A program made the translations under genes and the position numbers. From Callipepla californica brunnescens (taxonomy: Eukaryota; Chordata; Aves; Galliformes; Odontophoridae): a DNA stretch of 64,000 nucleotides. The stretch is from contig JALIRH010000013.1 in assembly GCA_023055505.1 (NCBI GenBank), positions 2,356,001 to 2,420,000 on the forward strand. Reading direction: 5' to 3'. Shown here piece by piece: positions 38,101 through 49,066 of this stretch (positions are counted from its first letter, which is position 1; the number at the start of each line of letters is the position of its first letter). The notes under the pieces were generated by a model that was given only the letters and a program-made list of their open reading frames with translations, was not told the DNA's origin and did no database searches.

Positions 38101-41100
38101 GGGAAAACTCACGTTCAGTGAAACAAGGGAGGAAAAAAAAAAAAAACACCTTGGAAAAGGCTGTTAATTGTTATATGGTGGCACTTGTGCTTCTGTAGCA
38201 TAACTCCCTTGAATATCTGCCAAACAACAGCAAGAAGGAAAGTACTCCATCACAATCACAGGATATTCTTCGAATAAACACTCCCGTGGTGCTGCTGTTT
38301 CAGCACAGACAGCACCAGCAACGTTTCATTCAGTGGAGCTTTACTCTGGGGCTTGCTCTCCCTGTGGCCTACACTCAGACCAAGGGGATGAAGTGCTCCA
38401 ATGATCTGGAAGAAGGCATCAGCAACATGCAAATGTTAAATGTATAACTAATCAGGAAGAAGGATCAGACTAAAATTCACTACCAGAAGTGTGGCTTAAT
38501 GACCCTGATACTTGAAACTGTTTTATAAACACAATGCAGATTGAAACAGAGAAGTAAGAATGTGGATGCTCAGACAATGTTCAGAGCTAGAATCTAGGGA
38601 CAGATAACACAGTCTCAGCAATCTATTCACTTTGTATTTTTCATTTCTATGAGGAGCTACCTATTACAGCTGTACTGCATTGAACCAAAACAGATTTCTG
38701 CAATACTTAACCAATTGTAGTAAATCTCTTCATCTGTGAATCTCTTGGGGTTGGCTGTGTTTTAAATGGATAACTGACTTTGACAGCATACTGTTCAAGC
38801 AGGAGCACTGTGCCAACATTGATACTGTTATACCATTCGGGACATAAGGAGTTCCACAGAACCATGGACATCATGCCTGAACCATCAGCAACTTCAAAGT
38901 AAGCCTAAAGAAAAAGACAAAACACGTTCATTTTTTATTTATCATCATTCTGGTATGCATTTTTTGGGGGGGAGAGGAGGAGACTGGCAAATTGCACATT
39001 GGCTGCTTGGCTCACCAGCAATTTTGCTGACTGAAAACAGGCCCTCAGAATGGTCCCAAACCTGCACTGAGTACTGAATTCTCCACAGAATTCATACACT
39101 TCTACTCCAGCTCAAACTCTTAATTCCAGTATTCAGTAACAGTAGGTGATAACAGTTGCAGTCTGTTGTTGTTGTTATTTTGTTGTTTTTTTAAGATTCT
39201 TCCTTACCAGTTAGAACACAATATTTAGAATAACATTTCAATGATGAGAAAGCATGCTTAAAAAGTCGAGCTGTTACAGGTCCGTTGGGTAAACATTCTC
39301 AATAAAAACACGATACAGTCTGCACTGTAACCCACCATATTTTCATCAAATCTCTGCTCGTGACAGATTTGGTTTTTGCTTTTTTTTTTTTAACAGGAAA
39401 ACTTTGAATCCATAACTGAGCACTGAAAAAATTTTTCAGAACAGTCTTACTATGGTCTTAACACAGCAGCAATTCACTGAAACAGATCTCAGCTCATCCC
39501 AGTCGCCTCACTGTATCCACCCACCTGTCAGCCTCAAGCAATCATTTGACTCAGTTCATACTGACAGCACTATGTATAGATATGTAAGGCTACATATCTA
39601 ATCTCTCATGTGCTTTTGTCCCCTTGCTACTTCTGAGGTCCTCTTTCCCTTATGCAAGAACTATACACTTGTTAGCTCATAGTAATACTTCCATTTAAGT
39701 ACAAACCGTGCACATTTAAAGGTAAATCATTATATCAGAGCCTTTTGTTACCCCACTGTTCCTTTGTCTAATGGCAACAACCTGACACACAACTCTTTAC
39801 CTAAAAAAAGCTTGTAAAACCTGTCTCACTCATTCCAGAATTAATGTGAGCATACGTGACCAATGAATCGCCATGGAAATTAGAAGCACCATCTAGCCTG
39901 TCTAAGGAGAAACACCTCCAATACGAGACCCAGATTCGACTTCATGTGCCGAGAATGGAAACCTGGAATGAGATCCCTCTCTTCCCATAGAAAAACTCAA
40001 GATTTACTTGATCTGCTTGTAAAGCATTGTTCTCCAGTATGGAGTCTCGTTGGGATGGAGTTATTCTTCTTTATAGCAGCTTATGTAGTGCTATGTTCTC
40101 TATGTGTGACTAAAACAGCACTGATAACAAACACATCAGCATTTTAGCAGCTGCTGAGCAGTGCTCGCACAGCTGCAAAGCCCAGGGAGCTGCTCTGTCC
40201 CTGGAGGTGTTCAAGATCAGGTCGGATGGGGCACTGGGCAACACAGGCTAGTACCACATGTGGAGCTGAGCTTGGTGGCCCTGCCTGTGGGCAGGGGTCT
40301 GGAACTTGATGGGGTCCCTTCCAACCCCAGCCATTCTATGATTCTTTGTTTCTTTTCTGCCCCTGCAGTGAGTAAGGTAGGGGTGGGCAACAGGCTGGGA
40401 AGTGACACAGCTCAGACAGCTGACCTGAACTGACCTAAGGGTCGTTCCACGCCACATAACGTCAGGCTCAGCAATGGAACTGGGAGATAGTCTTCCCAAA
40501 GCACTCACTGCTCACAGACTGCCTGGGCATTGGGCTGGTGGTGAACAACCACACCGGCATCATTTATTTTGTTTCTCATCCTCCTTCCCTTCGCTTATTA
40601 AACTGCCTTTATGTCAAGTCTGGAGTTTTTCCTTGCTTTCTCTCTTCAAGTTTTTTTCTCCCTCCCCACTTGGGGAAGCTGGGGAATAAACAAGCAGCTA
40701 GTGGGTGCTCAGTTTCTATGAGCAGCCAACCACATGTCCTGTCTATTTCCAAGAAGCACTATGCAAAAACATTGCAAAAAAAAAACATGTTAAGAAAGCT
40801 GCCAAGAGTTTCACAGTAAAACAATCTAAGTGGAAATCACAAACATACATACTGTCACTAACCTCACTGTTCCTGTACTGAGCAGGGCCTGGCATGTTTA
40901 TGAAGGTGGAACTATTAATACAAAGTAGCTACAATGTAACTCTGAACTCCACACCTTTACTATATGGGAACAATAGCTTCCTAATACTTCATAAAGCTTT
41001 CTCAAGAGCATTAACTTGTTACCTGATACGGCATATCCATTTTCTTCTCTGGTTTCCCGTAGTACCTTAGCCTAGATTTGTGCATGACTCTCACCAGCAG

Positions 41101-42204
41101 CGAGCGGAAGCGAGATCTGCTTCTCCAGATCGTTTCCAGCTGACCAAGGGAAATCAGCTTAGAGACTGCCGGTAAGAAAAGAAAGCAAATAGTGTTTGTG
41201 ATTGAACACTGAAATGCTTTTCAGCTGCAAACGTTCTCGGACTAGGATTTCACATCACATTTATGAGGGGTTATCTGTTGATGCCTCTGCACTGCCGGTG
41301 GGAGGTGGTGGGGTCCCTGGAGGCGAATAGTAAGGCTGCAAAACACCGCCAAGACCGCCTAGTTCAACTGCCAACCCTCAGTAGTGCCACACCTGCACAG
41401 CTGATGTGCAGGGACAGTGACAGCACCGCGTCCCTGGGCAGCCGTGCCACAGCATTACCGCTCTTCTGGAGAAGACGCTTCCAAGTACCCACCCCGCACT
41501 TCCCCTGGCACAACTCGGGGCCACCCCCCCTCGTCCCATTGCTGCCACCACCTTCTTCCCCCTCCCCGTGCCTTACCGTCGACTTCCACCCGCGCCGGCG
41601 GCCGCTCTGCCACCCAGACGTCCCCGTAGGGGTCCTCGTTGTTCCACAGCGGCAGGTAGTGCGTCCTCTCCCCGCGCAGGGGGGGGCGGCGGCGTTGGGG
41701 CGCGGGGGGGTGCGCGGGCGCGGGGTGCTGCGGGGCGGGCTGCAGCGCCTCGAGGCAGAGCAGGCCGCGCCGCAGCCGCCGCTCGTCGTACGCGTAGGAG
41801 CAGCGCGTCAGGCGCACGCGCGCCCCCGCGTACAGGTGCGCGCGCTGCACCAGGCGGCTGAGGCGCGGCGCCAGGTAGCAGCGTTCCTGCCCTACGCCGT
41901 CCGCCAGCGTCACGTCGTACCAATAGCGCGGGGCGGCGGCGGCGGGCGGCGCCTCGGCCAGGTACCGCTCCACCGCCGCCACCGTCAGCACGGGCGGCTC
42001 GGCGGGGGCCGCGCTCAGCCGCCAGCAGCTCCGCGCCTCCTCCGACAGCCGCCTCAGCCACGAGGCCTCCTCGCAGGGCGGCCCCGCCGCCGCCGCCGCC
42101 GCCGCCGCTCCTCCCTGGCTCTGCTCGGCGGGGCGCTCCGGGCCGGGCTCCCGCGTAGCGGCCCCTCCGCCCGGGGCCGCTCCCGTCTGCGGCGGCGCCG
42201 CCAT
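22994..42204 (-). CDS. RADX: RADX, RPA-related ssDNA-binding protein of replication forks (complete, 15 coding exons)
   Basis: I rebuilt 15 coding exons with compatible phases: 41577-42204, 41023-41165, 38712-38904, 36083-36191, 35843-35934, 35632-35754, 34610-34717, 33841-34008, 33135-33295, 32456-32661, 31678-31746, 27493-27563, 26011-26304, 24019-24201 and 22994-23139. They total 2694 bases (897 residues plus stop), against about 855 in human. Motifs shared with mammalian RADX (CXorf57) include [84 protein letters not shown] and [16 protein letters not shown] carries OB folds like those of RPA1, binds single-stranded DNA at forks and restrains RAD51. It sits between NRK and RNF128, as in human. 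The start was chosen by its strong ACCATGG context. Confidence 0.95.
24019..24201 (-). CDS. RADX: RADX exon 14
   Basis: Encodes [40 protein letters not shown] and [20 protein letters not shown]. The acceptor is TTTCACCAG and the donor TCAA followed by GTAAGA. A mariner element lies 125 bp upstream of its acceptor. Confidence 0.88.
24326..24833 (+). mobile_element. Galluhop-like mariner, about 500 bp, non-autonomous
   Basis: Inverted ends: left GGCTGCTCTGAAAATAATGC then CTCCTGTT, right AAGGAGGCATTGCTTTCAGA then GCGACC. The interior carries traces of a mariner transposase N-terminal region on the plus strand: TTGCTGAATGTTCATGGAGA then CCAAAAGTGGATGTGAGCAC, close to a LNVYGDQTVDVST coding pattern but frame-broken. 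It is a decayed internal-deletion copy in RADX intron 13. Confidence 0.8.
24834..26010 (-). other. RADX intron 13, remainder
   Basis: AT-rich intron sequence between the mariner element and exon 13. I see no conserved open frame or further interspersed repeat. Confidence 0.7.
26011..26304 (-). CDS. RADX: RADX exon 13
   Basis: Encodes [80 protein letters not shown] and [19 protein letters not shown]. Acceptor TAAAAACAG, donor GTGAGT. The C-terminal part begins the last folded region, [11 protein letters not shown] across the next junction. Confidence 0.92.
27493..27563 (-). CDS. RADX: RADX exon 12
   Basis: A short exon encoding [23 protein letters not shown] between acceptor TTTTTATAG and donor GTATGT, with matching phases. 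It follows a 4.1 kb intron. Confidence 0.82.
28526..28630 (+). mobile_element. 69 bp mariner-derived insert between 16 bp direct repeats
   Basis: Bases 28546-28614 match 24703-24771, the interior of the mariner element, with one mismatch. The insert is flanked by two perfect copies of TTTTATGCTTTCTGGT at 28526-28541 and 28615-28630. No terminal inverted repeats are present. The rest of RADX intron 11 (27564-31677) shows only a CR1 fragment. Confidence 0.8.
30570..30835 (-). mobile_element. Old CR1 LINE fragment
   Basis: The plus strand shows degraded reverse-complement CR1 text: TTTGCCCATTGCCTCCTGTC, GCAGGCTGAGCAGCCCC and CACAGCCATTCCTCATAGCA, then CCCAGGCCCCTCATCGCCTT. The borders are approximate. 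Confidence 0.75.
31678..31746 (-). CDS. RADX: RADX exon 11
   Basis: A short exon encoding [22 protein letters not shown] between acceptor TCTTAAG and a perfect donor GTAAGT. Phases agree with exons 10 and 12. It is low in complexity and supported mainly by splice sites. Confidence 0.8.
   Translation of the reverse strand, partial: GNCFCYFCILLSLLHTLCKKET
32456..32661 (-). CDS. RADX: RADX exon 10
   Basis: Encodes a charged, low-hydrophobicity segment ([15 protein letters not shown], then [20 protein letters not shown] and HKSCTDTG) that is probably disordered. The acceptor is GTTGCAG and the donor ACA followed by GTAAGC. Phase agrees on both sides. Sequence similarity to human is weak here, so support is mainly from splicing. 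Confidence 0.82.
33135..33295 (-). CDS. RADX: RADX exon 9
   Basis: Encodes [40 protein letters not shown] and [14 protein letters not shown]. Acceptor CTTTTGCAG, donor GTACAG, phase 0 at the end. The human counterpart reads [20 protein letters not shown]. Confidence 0.94.
33841..34008 (-). CDS. RADX: RADX exon 8
   Basis: Encodes [40 protein letters not shown] and [16 protein letters not shown] between acceptor TTTGAAAG and donor GTATTA. GQPYT and VIGGYYP are shared with human RADX. Confidence 0.95.
34610..34717 (-). CDS. RADX: RADX exon 7
   Basis: Encodes [20 protein letters not shown] and [16 protein letters not shown] between acceptor TTTTTCTAG and donor GTAACT. A poly-A tract on the plus strand supplies the polypyrimidine tract of this acceptor. 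Confidence 0.95.
35632..35754 (-). CDS. RADX: RADX exon 6
   Basis: Encodes [40 protein letters not shown] and P. The acceptor is TTCTGTAG; the donor GTATTT is weak at positions 4-6. The intron separating it from exon 5 is only 88 bases. Confidence 0.93.
35843..35934 (-). CDS. RADX: RADX exon 5
   Basis: Encodes [20 protein letters not shown] and [10 protein letters not shown] after acceptor TTTTGCAG. The donor GTTGTT is unusually weak, but the phase and the join to EDGEDFW in the next exon match human without a gap. Confidence 0.92.
36083..36191 (-). CDS. RADX: RADX exon 4
   Basis: Encodes [20 protein letters not shown] and [16 protein letters not shown] between acceptor TTTGCCAG and donor GTAAAA. 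It matches the human NLRDPPTN region. Confidence 0.94.
36192..38711 (-). other. RADX intron 3 (2.5 kb)
   Basis: AT-rich intron with a short A-tract near 38133-38148. I see no gene or clear interspersed repeat in it. Confidence 0.7.
38712..38904 (-). CDS. RADX: RADX exon 3
   Basis: Acceptor TTCTTTAG, then [40 protein letters not shown] and [15 protein letters not shown]. It ends ACAATTG with donor GTTAAG. The block matches the human OB-fold segment in order and spacing. Confidence 0.95.
38905..41022 (-). other. RADX intron 2 (2.1 kb)
   Basis: Intron sequence holding a CR1 tail at about 40181-40346 on the plus strand. Nothing else recognisable. Confidence 0.75.
40181..40346 (+). mobile_element. 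CR1 LINE 3' tail
   Basis: Contains GGAGGTGTTCAAGATCAGGT, GGATGGGGCACTGGGCAAC, GGGGTCCCTTCCAACCCCAG and CCATTCTATGATTCTTTG, the canonical CR1 3' end in forward orientation. It is a severely 5'-truncated copy. Confidence 0.92.
41023..41165 (-). CDS. RADX: RADX exon 2
   Basis: Acceptor CCGGCAG, then [20 protein letters not shown] and [20 protein letters not shown], ending at CCGTATCAG with donor GTAACA in phase 0. This is the start of the central OB-fold region of RADX. Confidence 0.95.
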
Positions 42205-42620
42205 GGTGCGGGCGGGGTGGGGCGGCGCTCTGCGCGCGCCTCTAACGGTCGCGGGGGGCGGTGCGGCGGGAAAGCGGCGCTGAGGGGCGCGCCCGTCGGA
42301 CTGCGGCTCCGCGACCCTCGCTGCCGCTGCCCCGCCTCGTGAGGACGGCTGAGCCTCGCTGTTGTTTCCCTCGTTGCGCTCTGAGGGTAACAAGCAGCAA
42401 TCCCGGCGCATTGTCACCGCTCTTAGCGGCTTTTGTTAACCCAGTCTTGAAATGAACGAGAAACAATTAAATAACGCGAAACGGTTGAGGCGCTCGCCCA
42501 GGCCGTTGCCCTTCGGTCAGCTCAGTGCACGTAGAGCGGCTGAAGGAAGGCGAGATGCTGCAGATGCGCTTCGCTGCGCGCACAGCGAATTTGTTGCGCA
42601 GAAACATCGCTGCCTGAAGG
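41480..42620. promoter_or_regulatory. GC- and CpG-rich region at RADX 5' end
   Basis: Dense CG dinucleotides cover exon 1 and about 400 bp upstream. This is consistent with a CpG-island promoter for RADX on the minus strand. Long open frames on both strands here are products of the GC-rich composition. I saw no TATA box near the start. Confidence 0.65.
41577..42204 (-). CDS. RADX: RADX exon 1
   Basis: The exon encodes residues 1-209 plus one base. The ATG at 42204 has a strong Kozak context (ACCATGG). Residues 33-40 are a run of eight alanines from a GCC/CCG-type repeat. The conserved part begins near residue 72 ([10 protein letters not shown], then [18 protein letters not shown]) and includes [12 protein letters not shown] at 186-197. 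It ends GAAGTCGACG followed by the donor GTAAGG. The same frame stays open upstream to 42417, which I treat as 5' UTR. Confidence 0.93.
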
Positions 42621-45600
42621 TGGCCCTGAAGCCGTAAGCTCTGCCCTGGCTCTCGGAGAAACGGCTGAGTTCCCGAACAAGTCGGTAGCGTGTACCGAAG
42701 TACTTTGCAATACAAAATAAAAGGTAAATGTACAATTAAAGTGCTGTTTGAGTTGAGTTCCAGTAGCACAGAGGAGCTTGCAGGCTGTGTGGTGCTATTT
42801 GGTGTGCTTATGTCGTTGTATCTCGCTGCTGTGGCAAATTACAGAGCATGTGAAAGAAGATACGGGCTGCCCAGGGGGGCTGTGGGGTCTCCTTCTCTGG
42901 GGATATTCAGGACCCGCCTGGACGCCTGCCTGTGCGACCTGGTGTACAGAACTGCTTTGGCAGGGGGGTTGGACTCGATGATCTCTAGAGGTCCCTTCCA
43001 ACCCCTACAATTATTCTGTGATATTTGAGTTTAAAATGTTGTGGGACATAACTTCCAAACCCCAGTCTTGCACTCCTTTATTTGCAGAAGTGCTACCTTG
43101 TCACAGAGAGGCAGAAATTATTTTACGTATGCCTTTAAGGTGCAGCTTTATCAGGGCAGTTCTCATAATGAGCAATCACAATAGGTTTGAAGGGTTCCTA
43201 ACACGGGGTTTCTTTCCCAGGACGGGAATTTTGTCTGTCTCTTATTAGTGCCTGTTAATGCCTTCCCCACAGATTCTAAATAAACGGTGATTATGTTGAA
43301 CAGAGCGTGATGACATTCTCATGGTTGCTTTTGGACACTGACAGGCTGTTCTTGTGCAGCACCTTGCAATGTGTATGGCACAGACCAAAGGATGCAGACG
43401 TAGAATTGCGCAGCACTGGAATGAAGTGTGTGTGGAGAAAGGCGCCAAGTAACTCCTCAATGAGCTCAATCATGCCTGCTACCTTAAGAAGGGTCGAGGT
43501 GAGGCCTGGTCTCATCTACTGAGGTCAGAGATCTGTTTTAGAGTCCACTGTGCACCTCTGCCATGATTTTTTTTTTTTTGTGCCAGAAGCTGTGTCACAT
43601 GAACCAGTGTATGGGTGAAGTCTGAAACTTGCTTGTGTGCACTCAGTGTCGAGCAACTTGCAACCTGATTCTGTAACAGTACTGCTGTGGAACAACTCAG
43701 GGTGGGGAGCAGGAGGGGATGGTGAACAAGAATGACTGAAGAAAGAATATTATTTTGTTGCTAGGGTGAGGCCAGAGTTGGGCCCAGATTGCTTTTTATT
43801 TAGTTAATATTTGCCACAGCACATTCCTGTATAAGGGATGAGATGACAGTACTTCCCAGCTGTGGCTCACCGCTGATTCAGTGGCTGTGCTACCTACCTG
43901 CATGTCAGTTGGTTCATGCCATTAAGCATTAGTGGAGCGGGAGGAGAGCACCTTTTACTCAATAGCACTTTCTTTGTTGTTTCTTGTAGCACCTGCCACA
44001 GAAATCTGCTTAGTACATGGATCCAAAAGAAGACAAGAATTTCTTTTTTACTACCTATCTGGCAGGGTACTCCCAAACCTAACCCTCACGAGATGAAGTT
44101 GGGATTACCTCTGTCTGCTCTCACTGTATTACTGTTGTCTGATATCCCTGGGTATTTTGTCCACTTTGGCTGCAGAGCTCTAGCAGGCGACACTTGTTCT
44201 GTTGTTATCAGTTCAAACACGCACAAGACGAACACTGCCCTCAGCAGATGGAACCATCTTAGCTAAGGGGGGGGGGAAGAACTGGTAGCAATTGACGTGG
44301 AAGATGGAAACCACAGCCACACCTCTGAAACATCTGCTGCTAGGGTCAGCACCTGCAAGTCTTGATGCACGTCTGGGGCTGAGTACGCACAGAGTTTCAC
44401 AGTGTTTCCAGGAAGGAAACCACACTTTTTTTTCTTACTTCAAGATGTTTTTCTGCAATGTTAGTGACACCTCCGCTAACAACGCACAGGTGAATTGCCA
44501 CACTTCTTTTATAGCAGTTGTTGGTGCAGGCAAAGGAGCAATTCCAGAATTGCTTCTCTGATCATCCTGCAATTATTCCTGATTTGGAAGTAGGAAATCA
44601 GAGAGCAGAGGGAAGCACCTGTTCAGGCAGAACTCAAGCCTGATGTTCCTTGTTGTGCCGGGGAGAGAAACCCATCTGGAGTTACTGCTGTGGAAGAATT
44701 CTGGTGCAGTGTATGACTGAAGCTCAGAAATCATTTCTGGTGCTAAGAACACTGGCTAAACTAAGCTATCTGCCCAAGCAGGCAACCATGATACCTTTAA
44801 ACTTACAGTACAGAGTCCCCTCCATATACTGAATGCCTGAAGCAACGTGCTGTGCTAGCACAGAAGAGATGGAGCGTGGATGAATGACACCCATCTTCAT
44901 TTTAAATACTTCAGGTACATCTCCCCTTTTGCCATTACCCTTTCCAACACCAACAGTGCCATGCACGGAAAATGTCCTAATTCTCGCTCTGAAGCGGCAG
45001 AACTGCAGTGTGCTATCACCTCACATACAGCACTATGCTCTGTGTGTTGCAGTGAACATGCCTAAGAAAAAGTGAACGGACTGAGCGGACATTGAGGCTG
45101 ATCCAGATACACAGAGCCAGTTCTTGCAGTGTCAGGTGTCTGCACGCTGCGGTGTCTCTCCAGTTCCACCGGGTGTCTGTGCAAAGAGGAAGGCAGGAGC
45201 ACAGAAACTCACTGCTAAAGCTCATCAGCAGTGCATGTGGCACAGTGCTGTCAGCCTCACTCACACTCTGTGCAGTCTGAACTCAGTGTACCCTCGGTAC
45301 CTTTACCCACTCCCAGGAAGTACATCATTTTATGTCTGTAGGCAGATACAGGCAGAAACAGCCATACCCACAGGTTTTGGAAAACAAACCAACACCTTTC
45401 TATTGTGCCAATATAACAGAATCCTACAAGACCAATGTTAGTTTCCATTTTCAGAGCTTGTTTTATTAGTTTCAGTTTTACATTAGGGAACAATAAAAAA
45501 ACCCACATACATGATGTACAGTACACAGCTCGCGTTGTTCCCTGGATTTAAAGTTGTGTATCAAGGTTCAGGCTGTAGGACGGAGTCCACCACTCTTAAC

Positions 45601-47940
45601 ATTAAAGCAGGCACACACAGTACTGCCTTGATGCAGCACTAATGCAGACTCATTTGGGCAAATGCAACGGTAGGAGCACCACGTGCCACTGGAACCCTGC
45701 GTGTGCCAATGGAGTTCTGGTACGGAACTGTAAAGTTCTGCCCTTCTGTCCTCGGAGCGTTGGTTCAGAGACATCACTGGAAAGCCAAACTTCGTTCAGC
45801 AGCTGCCCCCCTTGGTCTCAAAAGTTAGTGAAAGTACGTAGCTAAAGAAACTCCTCACGAAATGAAACAAAATCTCATACATCTTTTGCATAGTTAAATT
45901 TATGCCAGGAAAACCTCCCATCTCTGGATATTTTTTTTCCTTGAGCCTTTGAACTTTTGCTTTGAGCTGAAGTTACTCAGAACACCACCATTGGGACCAC
46001 CCAATGCTTCAGACACCCTTGGTTACTTTCTGTAACATTCCTTAACCTTTCATTCCTCCTACGCTCTTCCAGACATCCACTGCCTCCCTTTGGCTACTCC
46101 TGCTTATTTCTTCAGCTTCTCCCCCTCCTCTTCAGCCACTCACACTCTCGTCAGTTACTCTTCTCAACATCTCCTGGCTCTTTCTCGCCCTCACCAAAGA
46201 GAAAATGCCACATTCTTCTTGTTATGCCCAACTGTCATTATTATTTGGAATGCCACTTCTAAATCCTTTAAAAGCATTCACCTTTGATTCTTTCCATATT
46301 TACACGTGGAAGTAACCTCAGTAATTCAGTGCTTCTATGCGCAAAGGGACAGGTGAAGATCCAATCCACTGACTTGAAGCAGCTCAAAAGAAAAGCGGAA
46401 TGAGAGATTAAAACCTTGATGCAGTAGCACACGTTCCTTCTCTCACGCGCACTTTGTGTATTTCTTGGTGTGGAGCTAAGCAACTTCACAGAGCATCCTC
46501 TTACTGTCACCCTGTGCTGTTACAGCCACACTTTGCTGTTACAGTCATACTGAACAAGTTTGGTGGCATTTTGCTTCTTTAACCCCTCTGCACAGAGTGC
46601 TTTGAATTTCTATTGTTCTCTGCTAAACCTCTTTAAGCCAATGCCTAGCAGCACGAAGATCTGCCTCCTACCTGCGGCACCAACGTGGGAGAAGGGGACT
46701 CATTCATATGCCACCCATGTAATGCAGAGGCTGCTGTGATAAGCACACTAAAAGATACCGTGGAGCAGCCTGGGTCACGGATTGCTTATGGCAAGATCAG
46801 TTTTGCAAGCAAGTTTTGCACACCCACTGGGTAGGAAATGAAGGTGTTCTTTCTTCACAGTTTCTTGGACTTTTTATTTGAAGTAAAAGCAAGGAAATAG
46901 TATCTCTGATTGACGGTAATTTTTCCTTTTCCCTCTAACTTTCGTCTTTGTGATCTTTTGCTGTTGTTTGTTTGTTTTTGGTAGAAGTTGATCAAAACAA
47001 GTGCAGTGCTCAGTAGCAAAGATTGCTGAGCATTAATGTGCTTCGTTCAGCTGCCTCAGGCCCAGGCATGGACACCAGGCAGGAGCATCAGAGACCTGTT
47101 TCATGCAGCTCTGCCCACTGCTCGGATTTTAAATCTGCACACGGGCAGATTACTTGCCTGCATTTAAGTTTACTTTGAGTATGTAACTAACTGCACATAT
47201 ACTCTAGTATGGCTTAGGCTTCTCTAAGTTAAAACACTGAAGAGGAAAATACTTCATAAAAAAACACTATGCATTTAGAGATAAGCTAGTGCTCGTGGAA
47301 AGTGCTAGGTTAACAACTTTGGAAAGTGCAGTCTTCTGCGTAACCAAAGGACACAGACAAGCAATGGCGCAGGCATCTCTGATCTGCCCGCAGCAGCTCA
47401 AGTGCCACTGCACTGGAGGGCTGATGAGTCCCTGCTTTGATTCTGTGCTGCTGCTTTGTGCAAGGGAAGCAGTTCTGGAGCTGACAGCCGCAGTCTGAGC
47501 ACCGCTCTGTCACCAACGGCTGCTAACACTGCCTTAACTTGACACGCTGTAAAGAATGGCAACCAGTTTTAACAACTTCATTTCTCCCCTTCTTAGTAAA
47601 TTGTGTATCGTCATCCTTGAGGTAGAGAACCAGAGATATTCCAACATGCTTTCCCCGCACCTTTCAGCATCACGCATTTCAAGTAATAAAACCCCTATTT
47701 CCAGACACTACAGTTATCAATTCCTCTTCTGCCTACAGCATCATCCATCCTGTATCATGTCTTGAATAAGCTCTTTTCTGTTACATTTGACGCTTTACAT
47801 TCTCAAAGCATGTCCAAAAATGACCTAAATGATGACTGCATCAAACCCTATGATTTAATCACAGAATATCTGTGTAGTTTTATGGCCAAGTTACATGCCC
47901 CTGAGAACAAGGTTTATGCAGAAACACCGGCACCAATAAC
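42621..47940. other. RADX-NRK intergenic interval
   Basis: About 5.3 kb between the RADX promoter region and the inferred NRK 3' end. It holds one CR1 tail (42865-43025) and short T- and G-runs (about 43568 and 44269). I find no SERPINA7-like or PWWP-domain coding sequence, although both genes lie between NRK and RADX in human. Confidence 0.65.
42865..43025 (+). mobile_element. CR1 LINE 3' tail
   Basis: Contains GGCTGCCCAGGGGGGCTGTG, ATTCAGGACCCGCCTGGACG, GGGGGGTTGGACTCGATGAT then CTCTAGAGGTCCCTTCCAAC. This is a little-diverged forward CR1 end just upstream of the RADX promoter. Confidence 0.93.
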
Positions 47941-47955
47941 ACTAGTGGAGGCAGC

Positions 47956-47961
47956 TTTATT
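47956..47961 (-). terminator. AATAAA poly(A) signal candidate for NRK
   Basis: TTTATT on the plus strand gives AATAAA on the minus strand about 1.0 kb after the NRK stop codon. It is the first canonical signal I see downstream of the stop. Confidence 0.4.
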
Positions 47962-48982
47962 TAGATGCAATTAGCATAGAAAGCACCTGAAATTATTTAT
48001 ATTTTCTATTTATAATAGATATTTTTGGATATTTTCATAACTATATTCAGAATACATTTGTTAATATCCCTTTTGGAAAGATTATATTTACATACAAATA
48101 CATGAAGACTTGTTGCTAAAAGAGCAAGCAAGAAAGAAAAGATGGTGCCTGATCCTGTGGCTTATGTACACGGGTAGTGCCTTTAAATCAGCTCACACGA
48201 GTGTGGGTCCCTTGGTTGAGTAAGAGTTACAATTTCTGCTCTGTACTGCGTATATGATTAAGACAAACTACTATTTAAACTGTCTGTACAAATACGTTCT
48301 ACAGTAACCGTGTCTGTTGGCTCAGGCATCCAGCCCTGAGAGAAACACAAAGTCGGTTCCCTGCCTTTTGTAAGCTCTACTGTGCAGAGCTCATGGCCGC
48401 AGGAAAAAGCACCCACTGTCTGCCCCAGGACACGACCCCGCTGCACCCCGATCTGCATCCGGCCCCTTCACAAACACCTGCTCTTTTGCTGATGGTAAGA
48501 CTCAGACAAGAGAGCCTTCATGAAACAATATCGACTGGCTTAAAATACAGAACAAGCTAAAACAATTCAAAACATTCCCATTTGCCATCCAACCTGTGCT
48601 TTCATGTCTATGTAGAGATGCTGCTGTCTGAAAAAAGACACTTCAGTTCGAGATGATAACATTACATTATCTGTAACAAAAGAAACCGTGCACTCACCAG
48701 AGTACAGGAGCTTGTTATAATGGATACATTCTTCATTAAGCTTGCTCCCCCCTAACCCTGTGAATGCAGCCTTTGCTTGCCACAGGTTTGAGAAGATGAG
48801 CTAAACGTGTTTACAAGATTTTAACAGGAAAATGGAACTCTTTCCAAATTGCAAGAATAGGAATTTTGCTAATAATGACATGATTTTTGTAGGTAAAAAG
48901 TGCAAATTCATATGCATTACCTCCAAGCGTTTTACACAGCTAGCTACAGGGAATTTCAAAGCATCCTTCATTTCAATGTGAT
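47962..48982 (-). other. Inferred NRK 3' UTR
   Basis: AT-rich sequence between the stop codon and the first canonical poly(A) signal. It has several TATTTAT-like AU-rich stretches near 47995-48020. The extent is inferred. Confidence 0.45.
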
Positions 48983-49066
48983 TTACCAGTTGAATAGTAC
49001 ATTTTGACCAAGAGTCATAAAGTAAATTTGACTGCTGCCTCCTGATTGTACAGATGCAAAGAACAC
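48983..49066 (-). CDS. NRK: NRK candidate, last coding exon
   Basis: Acceptor CTTTCCAG, then [20 protein letters not shown] and QNVLFNW, followed by TAA at 48985-48983. GCK-IV proteins also end within a few residues of YFMTL. The tail NVLFNW differs from each paralogue tail I remember. Confidence 0.92.
   Translation of the reverse strand: MFFASVQSGGSSQIYFMTLGQNVLFNW

Noticed and set aside
41263..42342. A 359-codon plus-strand frame over the RADX first exon
   Set aside because: It is the antisense shadow of a very GC-rich exon, rich in Arg, Gly and Ala, and has no domain.
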